From positions 35,413,080 to 35,477,079 of the forward strand of contig OX104115.1 of the NCBI GenBank assembly GCA_944474755.1: DNA of 64,000 nt. Direction: 5' to 3'. Below the pieces are notes generated by a model. That model was not told where the DNA came from. It searched no databases and saw nothing but the letters and a program-made list of their open reading frames with translations. Position 1 is the stretch's first letter, and each line of letters opens with the position of its first letter. The DNA comes from Limnoperna fortunei. Taxonomy: Eukaryota > Mollusca > Bivalvia > Mytilida > Modiolidae. Shown here in pieces: positions 21,281-33,980 of the stretch. The translations under genes were made by a program, and so were the position numbers.

Positions 21281-23284
21281 AAATTATTGAAACCATTTTT
21301 CTTCTCTGTTAATCTTTTCTAATTGCTAAAACATGTGTACTAATATTTCACCATATTTAAATAATTTTTTACTAATAATGAAAACAGATTTAGACATGTT
21401 TAGACAAGTTAGAATGCGTTCAACTTTATATATAGTAAAATGGTTTGTCCAAATTTTTAACTTAAGTTGTCTTAAGATATTGAAATGGTTTTTATACCTA
21501 AGATGAATATGAAGTATAAATTCAAGATAAGTGTTTCGCGTTTTTTAGTTTTTATTAATTTAAATTTCATCATGTAATCAATCAAGTTCATGTCAAACCA
21601 ATTTTAAATTGGGACGGAATTAACGTCACACATTAAGGGGCAGATAACTTTGCAGAGTAATTTACACTAACTGATAATCTTTGAGCATCTTACCATGCAA
21701 TTATATTCTTGTTTCAATATATGAAATGCTGTTTACCTTTTGTTATCGATTATCCATACGACATATTGGTTTTGTAATAAATACTGTTTTCTCATTTGTT
21801 TTCAATTTTGCGCCAAATTAATTACATTCGGTACTCACTAAGACTTTACATGTAAAGCAGCTGTTTCGGGAACCTCTAAGTACGGGCAAATTATTTCCAC
21901 TCGGATCCGTCCCGATAAAAATTGTTGTTCGCTTGGATAGAAGAAAACACCATTATTTGATAAAATGCGATGTAACATAGTCAAGTTAAGTGGTAGTTAT
22001 CAAAAGAATATTGAACGGACATAGCTCATTCCTGACTGGACACTCGGAACGGAATACTTTTCAAATAAAACGTATGGATCCAGTATATGAAACTTTTGCT
22101 TTTTTTATAACTCATATAAGATTCATGCCTTGTTGTTGATATAATAAAGATAAATTTATTATTTTTCTGGAGGCAATAATTCGCAATGAGATATGTCAGA
22201 CTAGTTACCAAACGAGGGAATACACACTGTACACTCATTAATTGGCATTTTATTCCATAAAAAAAATTATCCTGACCCCAAGTGCCTGTGTATTTTACAG
22301 TGGTAAAGAAATATTGTTGCGCGTATAAATCATAAATATGAATAAAATAAAATTTTTTTTGCTTCTTTACATTTGCTCATATGTAATCAGCTTATATTTT
22401 AATCTTTACATTCTTTTAGTTTGTTTACGTAACACTACGTAAATGTTATACGTATGCTTGTCATCTAATGTTATAAAGAAACAGTAATATATTATTAATT
22501 TAGAAATGAAAAATTTACACGTTTTTCTCCACAAAATCACATATACATATCTTAAAAACATTACAAACAAATGGAAAAATAAAAAGTTGTTATTGTGGAA
22601 ACAAAACAGGACAAAGAACGCAGTTGTGAAATGTAAATAGCGCTGCAAAAACATTGGATACCCAGTCACCTGACACAATTATTCATTTTGGTCTCGTTTC
22701 TGTGCAAAAAATGTTTCATTTTTGTGCCGGTCGATATAATTATTAATATTGAATTGGAATTTTGATCCTTTCTCTTTGATACCTTTTACTTCCTAGCATA
22801 CTCTCGGTGACTGGTAACCATTACCAAAATTACTATTAATAATGTATAGTTTGACAGATTAAAAATAAAATGAGTTAGTTAATAATGGACTAATTGCTTA
22901 TTTGGGAGACTACATACTTCTATACTTTGCAAACTTAACTATAAGCATTTTCGCACAGTTGCCTTTACAAATAACTTGTTTTTGTCAGTTATTGGTCAGG
23001 TGCAATGTAGTTGACAGTTCCATATCATTATTGCTTAACTGATTTCGTGAAGAGTCGTATACTGCTAAATAAAATAAAATAAAGTTTATGTTAAATTTGG
23101 TTTCTGTCTTGTGTCTTTGATATAATAAGTGTTTTGTTAATGCTTAATGGGTTTTTTATTTCCTGTCGACCTGTCGATTATATTTTCTTGTCTACTCATT
23201 ATGTGCTGCGGATTGCATTTGACGTGTCGGTTCATAGCAAGCTTTAATTGCATTACGAGTGCATGGTTTTTATTATTTTGACAG
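21281..23284. other. Intron sequence, no other feature
   Basis: AT-rich sequence without a recognised exon or transposon. Small open frames at 22026-22238 and 22406-22678 (minus) are hydrophobic or low-complexity and are treated as chance. Confidence 0.4.
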
Positions 23285-23380
23285 AGAAAGTCAAAAACAG
23301 AAACGCTAGAGAAAAAAATATAAAAGCAGCATCGCGTCTAATTAGGAAAAAAGAAGACAAAAACAAACAAAGTTACGGAG
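23285..23380 (+). CDS. Exon candidate 8 (96 nt, phase 1-1, basic)
   Basis: An acceptor at ttattattttgacag precedes 96 open bases, followed by GTAATA. The exon encodes a strongly basic stretch including KVKNRNAREKNIK and ASRLIRKKEDKNKQSYG. It starts by completing a split codon and ends with one extra base, so it is phase 1 on both sides like the microexons. The high Lys/Arg content could reflect a nuclear-localisation or nucleic-acid-binding patch; this is only inference. Its donor is weaker than GTAAGT. Confidence 0.5.
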
Positions 23381-23922
23381 GTAATAACATTGCCATTGTT
23401 TCCATAAAAAAATAGTATAATTTATTAGATAGTGGGGGTCGGTATTTGGTTAAAAGAGACATAAAAGAAACAATAAGAATAAAACAACCGTTGGTGTTGA
23501 AGCGAAATATAGCCCAAATTAATATATTGCTAATCAGAGATTGTTTTATTCAAATTTGATTGTTTGAATTCCTTGAAAAGTAAAGTACAGAAGATAATTA
23601 AATGGGATTAAAAGTTTTTGGCGTATGTACTTTACAACATGGGTAAAATAAACGCCATCGTGTCTTAATGTATGTGGATCCTGAATAGTTTACAATGTTC
23701 TGGTACATGCATGTATTATCTAAGCTAAAATAATTTACACAATTGCAATTAAAATCACAATTATATCCATTTGCGACAAACACAATATTAAAAAAACTGC
23801 TACCAAAATGGAGGTATAGATACAGTTATGAAACATAATTATAATGATTATAAGTTACCCTTAAACTTGTAAATTCTGTTTAACCATATTATTTACTAAT
23901 ATTTAATTCTACACATTTGTAG

Positions 23923-24051
23923 GGTGGTTCTATAAGCTCGATATCCGATGTGACCAACTATATGTTCATTGTATAATAGACGAACGCCTCGAAAACAGAT
24001 ACACATATTTGAAGCAACACTATGATGCTAAAATGAATAAAAGTGTAATAG
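23923..24051 (+). CDS. Exon candidate 9 (129 nt, phase 1-1)
   Basis: The acceptor ttctacacatttgtag precedes 129 open bases and GTAGGT follows. It joins in frame to the 23380 end, giving SYGG then WFYKLDIRCDQLY, then DERLENRYTYLKQHYDAK and NKSVI. Entry and exit are both phase 1. Tyr, charged residues and few Gly suggest a helical segment. The WFYKLD start resembles RWYKFD in the next exon. I recognise no named domain. Confidence 0.6.
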
Positions 24052-24370
24052 GTAGGTTGTAATTATCATTATATTAATTTGATGCGTCAAACATACTTTT
24101 ATATTGTAGAAAAGTGTCTCCTATCTGAAGCAGCGTCTCATTTCCAAGTATTTAATAAAGGTTGATTGTTAGTTTTGTGTCGACCAATAAGACATGTTAT
24201 TAATCAAACAGGTTATTGTTACAATTAAAAAAATAATTTCTCTACCCGTTAAAGCTGGCAAATGGGCTTTGTTTGTTTTTTATCCCCAATTTTTCAAAGA
24301 TACCAAAGAACAAATGTAGGTGTGTAAAAAAGTCATGTAGACAAAATATAACCACTGATTATTTTGGTAG
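24052..24370. other. Short intron between exon candidates 9 and 10
   Basis: AT-rich sequence of 319 bases bounded by GTAGGT and ttattttggtag. Nothing else was recognised. Confidence 0.4.
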
Positions 24371-24412
24371 ATATTTACGACAGGTGGTATAAATTTGACG
24401 AAATCTTTGAAG
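24371..24412 (+). CDS. Exon candidate 10 (42 nt, phase 1-1)
   Basis: After tgattattttggtag come 42 open bases and then GTACAT. With a carried G it encodes DIYDRWYKFDEIFE plus one base, phase 1 at both ends. The WYKFDE core echoes FYKLDI in the preceding exon, suggesting that the two derive from one cassette type. The donor (GTACAT) is the weakest of the set, so this is the least certain exon. Confidence 0.45.
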
Positions 24413-24760
24413 GTACATTCCTCTACTGAACGTTAAGCAAATTCATCTCTAAGAACTTAACCTAAGTACAGATTTTAATCGATCTTTTAATCTATAATAT
24501 CACGCACAGTAAAAAATAAAGAAATTTTGTGTGTGTTATATTTCTAAAATTATTAACAGGAATACCATAGGCATGAATTTATCTACAGATCTATTTTCAT
24601 TTTAAGTTTGCAATTATGACACTTCTTTCCAATCACAAAATGCTATCTTATGAGTTTAATCATTTAATTATAAGTCTGTTGTACAAGTAATTGTTCTGAT
24701 TCAATAAAGTTAATATGCATCTTGAATTAAATGCGAACACATTTAATACTATTAAGTTAT

Positions 24761-24883
24761 ATTTACAGTACGAGTCATTTACTGTATCTAATTTACAGCG
24801 AAATTGCGTGTATAGAGTCCACGATGACAAGATACCGCCCCTTCGCGGGTAATCAGATACAGTAAATGACTCGTACTGTAAAT
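24761..24883. mobile_element. MITE with 29-bp perfect terminal inverted repeats
   Basis: The first 29 bases (atttacagtacgagtcattt plus actgtatct) are the exact reverse complement of bases 24855-24883. The 65-base centre has a GC-rich stretch (accgccccttcgcgggt). At 123 bp with perfect ends it looks like a short non-autonomous DNA transposon. The superfamily is not determined, as no convincing target-site duplication is seen. It lies in the long intron after exon candidate 10. Confidence 0.85.
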
Positions 24884-26379
24884 GATTTGTATAATTGTCC
24901 TATGAAATTTTTCATGTCGAATTGATTACCATTTGGTTTATTAGATTCAATTCGGAAAAAGAAAACAAGGGACGATGTCAGATTTCATGGACACAACTCA
25001 GTAGAACAAGATATCAAACGTATTCATCATGTTTGTCATTTGTAGCAATCTTCTTCTCTGAATTTTGAAATAATTTATGGCTGCAAGATAGTCCAAATTT
25101 AAAAGATGCTATTTACTTAAAATAGCAAAATCAGTATGTTTTGTACCAAAATCAGAAAAAAAAGTCAACAACTCAAACTGGCCAACAAGATCTTAAACCT
25201 GGATGATGGATTTGGATTTTACATTGAAGCAAATTCAAAGTTAAACCCAATTTCGACTGTTATTTAAACCATTTTTTGGACGAAGAGCTTAAATGCTGTA
25301 GAGTATTTTGTCATCACAAAAGAATGTGATTGTATTTAACATACAACAGAATCCGAAAATTTAACTATTGAAGCCAAAATTGCTGTATGTTAAATTGTTA
25401 TAGTGATTCGGGTTGAGGCTAGAAACTTGATTGAGATTAACATCCCTTGTAAAAATGTGTACCTGTCGCACGATAAAATATTCCAATATCGCAAGGAGGA
25501 ATGGAGCAATAGTTATTGATTAGATATTGAACAGTTGTCATCCAGGCTCTACCACTTGCGTCATCTAAATCAATGTATATATACGCTTTCAAAGAAAACT
25601 AAGACACAAAATTCCACAATATTACGTTAAACTGTTGTTTATGTCTCTTAAGTTGCATATGCGTGTATCTTCGGCAAGTTAATGTCCCGTTATATTGTTC
25701 ATAGGCATTCAAACTAACTAAGTTCGAGATTGCCAAGTTTAAGAAGACTAAAGTATCAAACAATTAATCAAATACTATTATAACTTGTATTGAATCAAAA
25801 CCAGCCTGTTGATGCCTACTTAAAAACCTCAAGCAATTCACGAGTGAACCAGCATTATTACTGTACTGACACTGGGACACAAAGATATATTATTGGACTT
25901 GGTTTAGTATTGTACAAAATCATTTAACAAAGAAACGACCAAATACGTGTTTTGTTAAATCTGCAACAACGAAAAAAATAACAAATGAAACCGTCGGATC
26001 AACAGGAGCCAAAATCCAAGGAAAAATTACAACCGATAGAGACAAACATATAGCGCAACACAAAAACCAAAGACACAAAAACAGAAAATGAGTATTATAA
26101 ATCAGAACCAACTAAAAAACAAGAAACAAGAAACTAAGATCGATTATTTGGTTCAAAAATACAAAATTCTTTGTTAACAATGATTAATCTTGTTAAAAGC
26201 ACATCAACATACAGTTGGATGCATTCCTAGCATATCATACCAGTTAACTTGTACAGCATAAACTCTGACTGCTTCAAGTTAACGTAGAGCAGAGAATTGG
26301 TATGGCTTGAGCAATTGAGATTTTTACAACTAGGTTACTTGAGCTGTTCCTGTAACATTTTGGAACAATATATGTCTTT
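24884..26379. other. Long-intron sequence, no other feature
   Basis: No exon or transposon motif was recognised. The 63-aa minus-strand frame at 25920-26111 is a low-complexity hydrophobic chance frame. Confidence 0.4.
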
Positions 26380-26660
26380 CGCTTTGGACAATTGTGTTCT
26401 TCTGTCCACTTGAATTTATTTGTATTTTGACAAGTTTGTCACGTAACAAGTTTATCCACTGGACTTTATTTTTTTATTTTTACAGTTTTGTTACGTGACA
26501 ACTCTGTCTATTGGATATTTTTTGCTTTGACAATTGTTGTCCACAAGACATTTTTATTCTTTTGACTATTTTGTCAAGTGACAAGTTTGTCCGCCTGACA
26601 TGTTTTATTTTGACAATTTTGTCCGCTTGACATTTCTTTTTCTATTGACGATTTTCCTAG
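26380..26660. repeat. Minisatellite built on TTTTGACAAxTTTGTC
   Basis: The words gacaattgtgttc, gacaagtttgtcac, cagttttgttacgtgacaac, gacaattgttgtcc, gacaagtttgtccgcctgacat and gacaattttgtccgcttgacat follow one another at irregular spacing of about 35-65 bases, mixed with t-rich spacers. Each core is close to a palindrome (gacaa...ttgtc). Confidence 0.7.
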
Positions 26661-26699
26661 TGAAAACTTTAACCAGTGTAATTCTCCATATCTGCAATA

Positions 26700-27260
26700 T
26701 GTATATAAAGTCTAAAGAAAGTACCAGCCAGTAAACGTATTAAGTATCGGATCGACAATAAGTAAATATAAATTTAAGATCAATATGTTATGGCTTGTTT
26801 ACGTAATTTATTTACATTGACACTCAGTGACTGAGGCCATTCGTTGGTCAGTCTGTGTCTATAGTTTTGACAAGACAACCGTCATTTGTATCGTTGCATA
26901 ATCTTCTAGACTTGTATATTACTTTTGTTTATGCTGTATTGTCATGTTTGTCGATCCGACACTAAATAAGTGTACTGGCTAGTAGATTTCTTAGACCATT
27001 TATATAATATTTTGAACTACCTGTATTGTGTATTTACACGATCCCAGTGGACTTTTATTATTCCATCTCCCAATGAAGAATACTGTTTTTCAATCTCCTT
27101 CTAAAAATATCTTGAGCATTAAGTTAAACGCCACTGATGACGAAACGCGCGTCTGGCGTAATGAATTTGTCACCTTGGTAATTTTGATTACATCTTGTAA
27201 TATTTGAATATTTGCGGGTGGCGGACGGGTAGCAATATATATATATATATAAAGTTGTTA
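26700..27260 (+). repeat. Interspersed repeat family A copy
   Basis: It contains tagtatcggatcgaca near the left end, ggccattcgttggtcagtctgtg, gcataatcttctagacttgta, cgatcccagtggactt, cgaaacgcgcgtctggcgtaat and gggtggcggacggg, and ends in an (AT)n tract at 27232-27252. It is colinear with the 41.2-kb copy and inverted relative to the 4.6-kb copy. Confidence 0.8.
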
Positions 27261-27284
27261 GAGTGAGAAAGTTTAAGATCAATA

Positions 27285-27650
27285 TGTGCCGGATGGTTTA
27301 GTATCAAAAGATGTACGTCCTAAGCGACGTCCAGACCTGTCGGACAACTACTTACTGTTTGGGACTGGTCCGATATGAAAATGTGTGAAAAACGAGTATG
27401 AAAAGTTCCGTCAAGCTTTTCTCAGAAACCGCACAGGAGGAAAATTTGAAATTTGGCAGGGTAGTTCAGTATCACAAGTTGTATGTCCTAAGCAACTTTC
27501 AGACCTGTTGGACAACTACTTCATGTTTGGGACTGGGCCGATATGAAAATGTGTGAACACGAGTATGAAAAGTTCCGTCAAGCTTTTCTGTGGAACCGTA
27601 CAGGGGAACTACTTCCTGTTTGGGACTTCGTTAAGCGAGGGCACCTGTGT
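27285..27650. repeat. Tandem duplication, about 170-bp unit
   Basis: The sequence tgtacgtcctaagcgacgtc at about 27312 is repeated as tgtatgtcctaagcaacttt at about 27480. Both copies are followed by cagacctg, ggacaactact, tgtttgggactgg and gtatgaaaagttccgtcaag. A shortened third piece follows at about 27604. Confidence 0.8.
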
Positions 27651-27654
27651 CAAT

Positions 27655-27870
27655 TGGACACATTCTTCAATTTTTCGTTTATGCTCTATCGTCATGTTTG
27701 ACGATCCGATAATAATTAAGTTTACTTGTAAGTAGCTTTCTTTAGACCATTTATTTAATACTCTGAACTACCTGTATTGTGTATTTACACGATTCCAGTG
27801 GACTCATATTATTCCATCTCCCAATGAGGAATACTGTTTTTCCATCTCCCAATAAAAACTATCTTGACTA
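27655..27870 (+). repeat. Partial copy of repeat family A
   Basis: It contains atcgtcatgtttgacgatccgat, gtagctttctttagacc, gaactacctgtattgtgtatttacacgat and attccatctcccaatga, in the order seen in the copy at 26700-27260. Confidence 0.75.
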
Positions 27871-28229
27871 AATATCAATTAGAAAATAGATAAAAAGACG
27901 AATATATCCAGTCATAAATATTTATAAATTCTGTCAAAGTGATAAAGTGTAAAGTGAGTAGATATGAATAAGACTGTGATAAGAATAAGACTGGGATAAG
28001 AAATAGACGCTTTACTTTCAAAAACTGTCAAACCGGGCGGGCAAATTGTCAAATAAAAATCGATACTATATGACCGAAACTGACATACCGTAAAATCAGA
28101 GTACACGATGCAAAAAAAGTCCACAACATCTCGTCATTTTACTCGACCGTCAGTTATGAACTGGTGATATTGACAATCTCTAGAGTCGCCCGCGCAGCTT
28201 CTTTTGAAGTCCGTTGACTAGTTGTGTTG

Positions 28230-29960
28230 TTGTTAGCACCTAGATGTACTTGGCGTTATGTACTCACCTGAATTGTACAAACCCGCAGGTCTGCGATGTC
28301 TCACTGATCGTTTTATCAGAAGCTCATCGGAATTATCTTGAGGTAAATTGTCAGATGAAAAATAATCAGCGATCTCCTTTCCATCCACGACACCAGGGAA
28401 CTTAATCGAAGTTCTGCAACAGCTGCCAAAAGCGCTTCTCAAATCGGACTAATGTGCGTCCCCATCGGATTCTACTTAATTATCCACTACCTCAGTCTTT
28501 TTGACTTATGTTACAAATCATTCATTGTCCACCTTCTAAGGCTATGCCATCAGTTGTTGATGAAATATTGGTTGAAGTTCTCTAAAATTGGCAAAGCATG
28601 GAAATCTCAGTGTCAATTATATACGTACATTCGATTCAGGCACTGTAGTTTTCAAAACTGTCTCCAATCTGGCGTCTAGTCTTAGGTGGCATCAATGATG
28701 ATTGCAGCAATGGTACAGAAGCAGGATCAGATGTTGGGTATCTAATTGGCAATAACATATTTTTATGTACTAGATGTTTTTTCTGTCCTCCTCATTCTCT
28801 ATCGTAACAGTGAATACAAGAATTTCTTTTTCGGTTGATCAAATACTATGTATGACTGGTCTTTGCATCTATCGGTTATTGTATATTTACTGTCATAAGC
28901 TACCTTTTTTACTAGAACTCTCTCTCCGTTCTGTAAGATCGCTCCTCTGACTTTTAAATCGCATTGTTTGTTGTTTCTTTGATTGTTTCTTCGATGTTCG
29001 TATAGTTAATCGGTATGCTTCAAGCAGTCTGATTCTTTGGTCCTAAATGTACTTTGATCTGGGTTTTTCTTGTTCCCTGAGTATACCAAGGTATTCTTGG
29101 ATTTTTCCTTAACATGAGAATGTATGGTGCCTGTCTGGTAATTGCATGCCTCGTATGAATTTGTACAAATGGATGTTATGCTTCAAATTTTAGTTCTGAT
29201 GTGGTTCGAATTTACCTGATATCTTTTAGTGTCCTGTTGAATATTTTTCAAGCTTTATTTCCTATTGGGTGGTAATATTTGTTCTCGGCTGCCTGGTTCT
29301 AAGTAGTTAACATAATTCCTTTGCAATTTGAAAGTTGGTACCTTGTACGGAATTTATGCATTGTGGTATTTTATAATGCACAAGACATTCAAGGAATAAT
29401 GTATATGTCGTTATTTTAGCTTTCTGTTTGAGTGTTGAAAGTGCAACTGAACATTATTAGGTATATGTAAAATGGTCCATAATAACTGGTCTAATTCTAA
29501 AGTCAAGTAGTCGATACAGACACGTTTGAGTGGTGATATAATGTTGTAATGTTAACTAGAGCCCTCTGGTCTTTGTCGGAGTCTTTGCTTTTTAAGTATC
29601 TATCACATTTCGCAATCCATGTTCTGGTTTCATCGTTCATTCCTGGTCAACAGAAACAGTTAAGAAAAAATGACAAATCTATACCAGGGTAACGTGTACC
29701 TTTAGTAATAATAGCTGCGATCGTACCTCATCAGTTATACTTACCTTGTAAAGAATACCATTCTTAACCTTAAGGAGCCAGCATTGTCTCCTTAAAGGGT
29801 GTGGACCTGCTTCTCCAGTAGATGGCTTTCCGTTCGCTTTCACGTAGCTAATCCATGGACTTAAATTTAGATACTGTTATCGTGCTTTCTCACAATCGAT
29901 GATGTCAAATATTTCGGATTATTAGAACTTCACCTTTAATCACAACTGTGTATCGTTTAC
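28230..29960 (-). pseudogene. Ty3/gypsy retrotransposon pol remnant (integrase region)
   Basis: On the minus strand, moving down from about 29960, fragments of a Ty3/gypsy polyprotein appear in the expected order. First comes LLKVKNGILYKV, from the zinc-binding region before integrase, then PGMNDETRTWIAKCDRYLK at about 29660. Next are YHPIGN and FNRTL from the integrase catalytic core end, and then TRHAITRQAPYILMLRKNP after it. A final open stretch at 28233-28442 has the acidic and basic character of a pol C-terminus. Many stops and frameshifts interrupt it. No LTRs were identified. Confidence 0.75.
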
Positions 29961-30510
29961 TCTGCTGTTCATCGTATGGTTCATTGTGCATTGTTTTCTA
30001 CAAAGTGCGTTGTATGTTTTTTTTGTAATTTTATCGTTCGTAAGTTTTTGGTTTGTGTTAGAGTACATGGTACAGAACATTGGTTATTTGATTACACATG
30101 TACAAGGTTTCGTACGTTTAATAAACAACAACATTTAATAACAACTTTTTGCTCTACTGTGCGTAGATAGTTTGTACATAACTTAATGAATCGTTGGCGT
30201 AAAACAATTTCATAACGTTGATGTAAAATTACATTGAAACAGGATCTGAAATTTATTTGTACATAACATAACCTGTAAGTTAGTCGTTAGTCAAAAAGTA
30301 ACAACAATAATTGAATACATAAATAAATAAAATAAAATTATTAACATTAATAAATTAATTAATACATTAATTAATCATGTTGTAAGTCGATACGAATACA
30401 TCAGGAGCATACAAAAAGTTTTATTCAATGTCTGTATGGTTTATGAGTAAAAACACTCTTTCATAAAACCGATATTGTCCTAGGGAAAACACGAACATTT
30501 TTTCGAGGTG
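29961..30510. other. No recognisable gene
   Basis: AT-rich sequence with an unassigned open frame at 29976-30170. It may contain more of the gypsy remnant, but I could not align motifs. Confidence 0.35.
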
Positions 30511-30645
30511 TTCTTCACCACTGCTCTTGCAACATCCTACAAATTTTATCCAGGGTCTTCGGTGGTGGTTTGCGCTGGCACACACGTTTGTTAGTTGGTC
30601 CCATAGGTGTTCGATGGTATTTAAATCCGGTCAATGAAATGATCA
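30511..30645 (-). pseudogene. Tc1/mariner transposase C-terminal fragment
   Basis: The minus strand reads LNTIEHLWDQLT and, after a frameshift, KRVCQRKPPPKTLDKI, then MLQEQW. This is the end of a Tc1/mariner-family transposase, where the last catalytic acidic residue falls in the P-x-x-N-x-I-E-H-x-W-D block. Only about 45 codons remain. Confidence 0.7.
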
Positions 30646-30971
30646 GGTTTCCTTAATCAAGTGCATATTTGTCGCCTTGACATAATAGATATCGTTCTAA
30701 GGATACGGTCGATGCAAAAAGGATACTTTAGGATTAATATAAGAGGTCTGGATCTGTTTCCCATTGTCATAGCTTTAAAAGAAATTTGATTTTGCGGCAC
30801 TGTATACGGCCATCCATCATATGCAGGTAAAATTTGGTTTACACGTTTAACACGCTGCTTTTTCAAGAAAACGGAAAAAACGATATAAATACCTGGTAAT
30901 TAATCATGACAGAACTTACGCCGTCATCAATGAATCTTAATCTTATACTAAATATACCGAAAACCAAATCT

Positions 30972-31400
30972 GTCTAATGTTACATTTTCTGATTGACAAC
31001 ATATTCGTCATGTTTGGAGGACATGTTTTTCAACAGACTGTTGGCATTCAAATGGGTACTTCTTGTGCTCCTCTCCTCGCCGACGTGTTTTTGTACTTTT
31101 ATGAGGCCGAGTTCCTAGAAGGCCTGCTGAAGAAAATAAGAAAGGACCTTTAATTTCCCATTCCGCTATATTGATATTTTGTCCATCAACAATCCTAAAT
31201 TTGGTGACTATTTACATTCAATGTTCACTATCGAGCTTAAAATCAAAGACACTACTAATAGATACTTAAACGTACTTCTAGTAATAGACTCGGGGAAAAA
31301 CTAGACTCTACAACAAACGTGATGACTTCATCTTTCTAATTGTCAACTTCCCGTTCTGTCAAATGTAGTGTTTCCTATGCTATGCTACAGAGAGTGTAAG
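30972..31400 (+). pseudogene. Penelope-like element RT fragment
   Basis: The plus strand encodes LIDNIFVMFGGHVFQQTVGI, then QMGTSCAPLLADVFLYFYEA, then, after a frameshift, RYIDILSINNPKFGDYL (normally RYIDDVL, the catalytic YxDD with one Asp lost here). ELKIKDTT and RYLNVLLVIDS follow, then more stops. This is the RT palm of a Penelope-like element. The missing catalytic Asp and the frameshifts show it is dead. Confidence 0.9.
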
Positions 31401-33980
31401 GAAAAATTCTCCAACAAGACAATTGTAACATCTTTTATACATATATATGTATAGTATTGTTCTTAGCCCTATAATGTCATGATAGATAAAGCAATAATTA
31501 CAGTTTGTTTCTACCTAAACCCATTAAAAATATGTTATAATCTAACTAGATCTACAAATACATACATTGATTTAAAAATTAACGATAACTTCAATGTCAC
31601 GAAATTGTAGATTGTTATCTTATTGACATCATAATTTACTTTTCAAGAGAAAAATGAGTCGATTTGGGCAAAAAACCAGAAGAAAACAAGAGTTTATTTG
31701 TACAAATCCTGAAAGAAAAATTAGTCTTATGTTCTACAATCAACAAACATAATTCAATATAAATAAATAAATAAATAAATGTTTTTTGTTGCATTGCTAG
31801 GTTCTATGAGTAATTTTATGTTTGTAATATGGTTTTAGGTCCATTTCTGTACTCCAACGATAAATTGTGTAGTCTGTATATCTAAGTTTTAAATTGGCTT
31901 TTTAATGTTTATGTGGTGATTTGTATTTAATTATATATTTTACACGGTGTCACAAAACTTTAACATTACTATTAAAATTTCAATCAGTTATAGCTACCTT
32001 TTACTAAGGTATGACATTTTATTATCTATACAAAACTATAGGATATTTTGCAAATGAAAATAGCTACGTTCTTAAGTGCACTGGTATAGCAATACCTTAG
32101 AAAACCGATCATTTTTCAGTGTTATGGATTTGTCTATAGTAAGTTGAACAGTTCTTACACATGAACAAACGAAGCAATAATGAAATTAATTCCCAATATC
32201 AAAAGAATTGCATAGAGTACATTGCTCCATTTGCCCGTTTCTATGTTCTATCTTTACATTTGAACACATGATTTTTGTTCCATGTAATCGTATGTCAACA
32301 TACACATATTAGTTTTAAGAGTATTTGTTCCTTTTTGTTTAATAAAATTATAACACTTTAAGATTTATGATGTTAAAGAACTACAAGAAAACATTGATGT
32401 TATTAAAATCTAAATGCTCAATAATAATAAGAATAATAATATAGAGAAAGATACATTCTAACTATTTAACCACAAAGGATTGCTTTACATTGACCGAACA
32501 TTTTGGTGAAATAAAGATGACTTAAGATTTCTTTGGTCAAAGATTTCTGTTAAAAAATACTGTAATGTGGGTCGATATATATATGTAAACTTGTGTGGTT
32601 CCTTGCGTATTTCTAATTGAAAAAACATCAAATTTATTAACAACCTTATTCCGATTCAGCTTTATTGGCACCTTCCCTTTTCCTTTTTACGAGAAGACTC
32701 TTTTCCTAACCACTTTACATATATTTTTGCGAACAGCAACCAATCCTTAAGTAGAATGTAAATATGACTGTCACTGGTTATAACAATTAGTCACTTCTTT
32801 CTCACATTTCCTGAAAAAATGGAATAACATTGATATTTAATTTAAATATTAACTTCCCTTGCATTATTTTGGATTTACAAAATATAGTTTATATTGAATC
32901 TAAATACAGTATTTAATCACATGGATGTAAAATATATAATTATCATCAAAATGCAGCCAGTATCATATATTGTGTTGTCATTTTCTTTTTGGCTATAATT
33001 TCATTTGTGATATTTGCCACAAGTTTGAGATGTTGTAAGTTTTATATATACACGATTCATCATTGATGCAGAAAAAGGGGTTTTCATTGGAAAATGCTTG
33101 ATAACATAATTTGTTTTAAATTTTAAAATTTGCATTTGAACTGTCTTGTGTATCACTTAAGTCAAAACTAATGACAGTTTAAATTAGTGTTAAGCTGAAA
33201 ATAATGGGTAAATTAGTACGAAAAATATATGATTTTACCACAAAAAGAAAAACACTTATGAAAACGCATAATGATCTACTCCTGATTACTAGTCTATAAA
33301 TAAACCAAATGTGTTAATTCTCCCATGTATCAATAACTCAATTTATTTTTTAGAATATATTTTACAAGACTGATATGTTTTCTTTTTATTTGATTTATGG
33401 TATGAAATAAAATGAACAAAACAGAATTTGAAAGGTAAAAAATAAAAAAAACCCTAATAATTAAATAAGCCTGCGGCAAAGTGGGCGAATTTACCACTGT
33501 TCGAAGATTCAAATATTAATTGCTTAATGTATACACTTTTTGTGTTAAATAATAATAGCCAACGCTGTAAAAAATGGCGACCGATCGATGTGAATTCCTG
33601 GCACAGAAGATGCTTTGGATTAGCGCGAAATTTATCTCAAATATGATACTCATGCCCCGTGTCTTATCTGAACACACGTAATTTTCATAAGACATAAGAT
33701 TTATCTGTAAATACACCCCTGAATATTTTTGTTGTTCGTTTATTGTAATTAAAGTTTTATTTTGATGACTTTGGTCAGTATTGATTCTTTAATGTATGTG
33801 TGAAATTTGAATATAGCGCGGTTTTTTATCCACGTGAAGCTTGCTCCTTTCATCACGTCCAAAGTGCACTATTTTTTCGTGCAACATATCGGTATTTAAA
33901 TCCTGAATTTCTTATTGCCAAATTATTTAAATATAACCATGGCAAGGAGGTGGATATCAGAGATGGCAAATTATCATCAT
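31401..33980. other. Long-intron sequence, no other feature; short (AAAT)n at 31761-31781
   Basis: AT-rich sequence with no exon or transposon signature recognised. A short tetranucleotide run (ataaataaataaataaat) is present at about 31761. Small minus-strand frames at 33330-33716 are judged to be chance. Confidence 0.4.
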
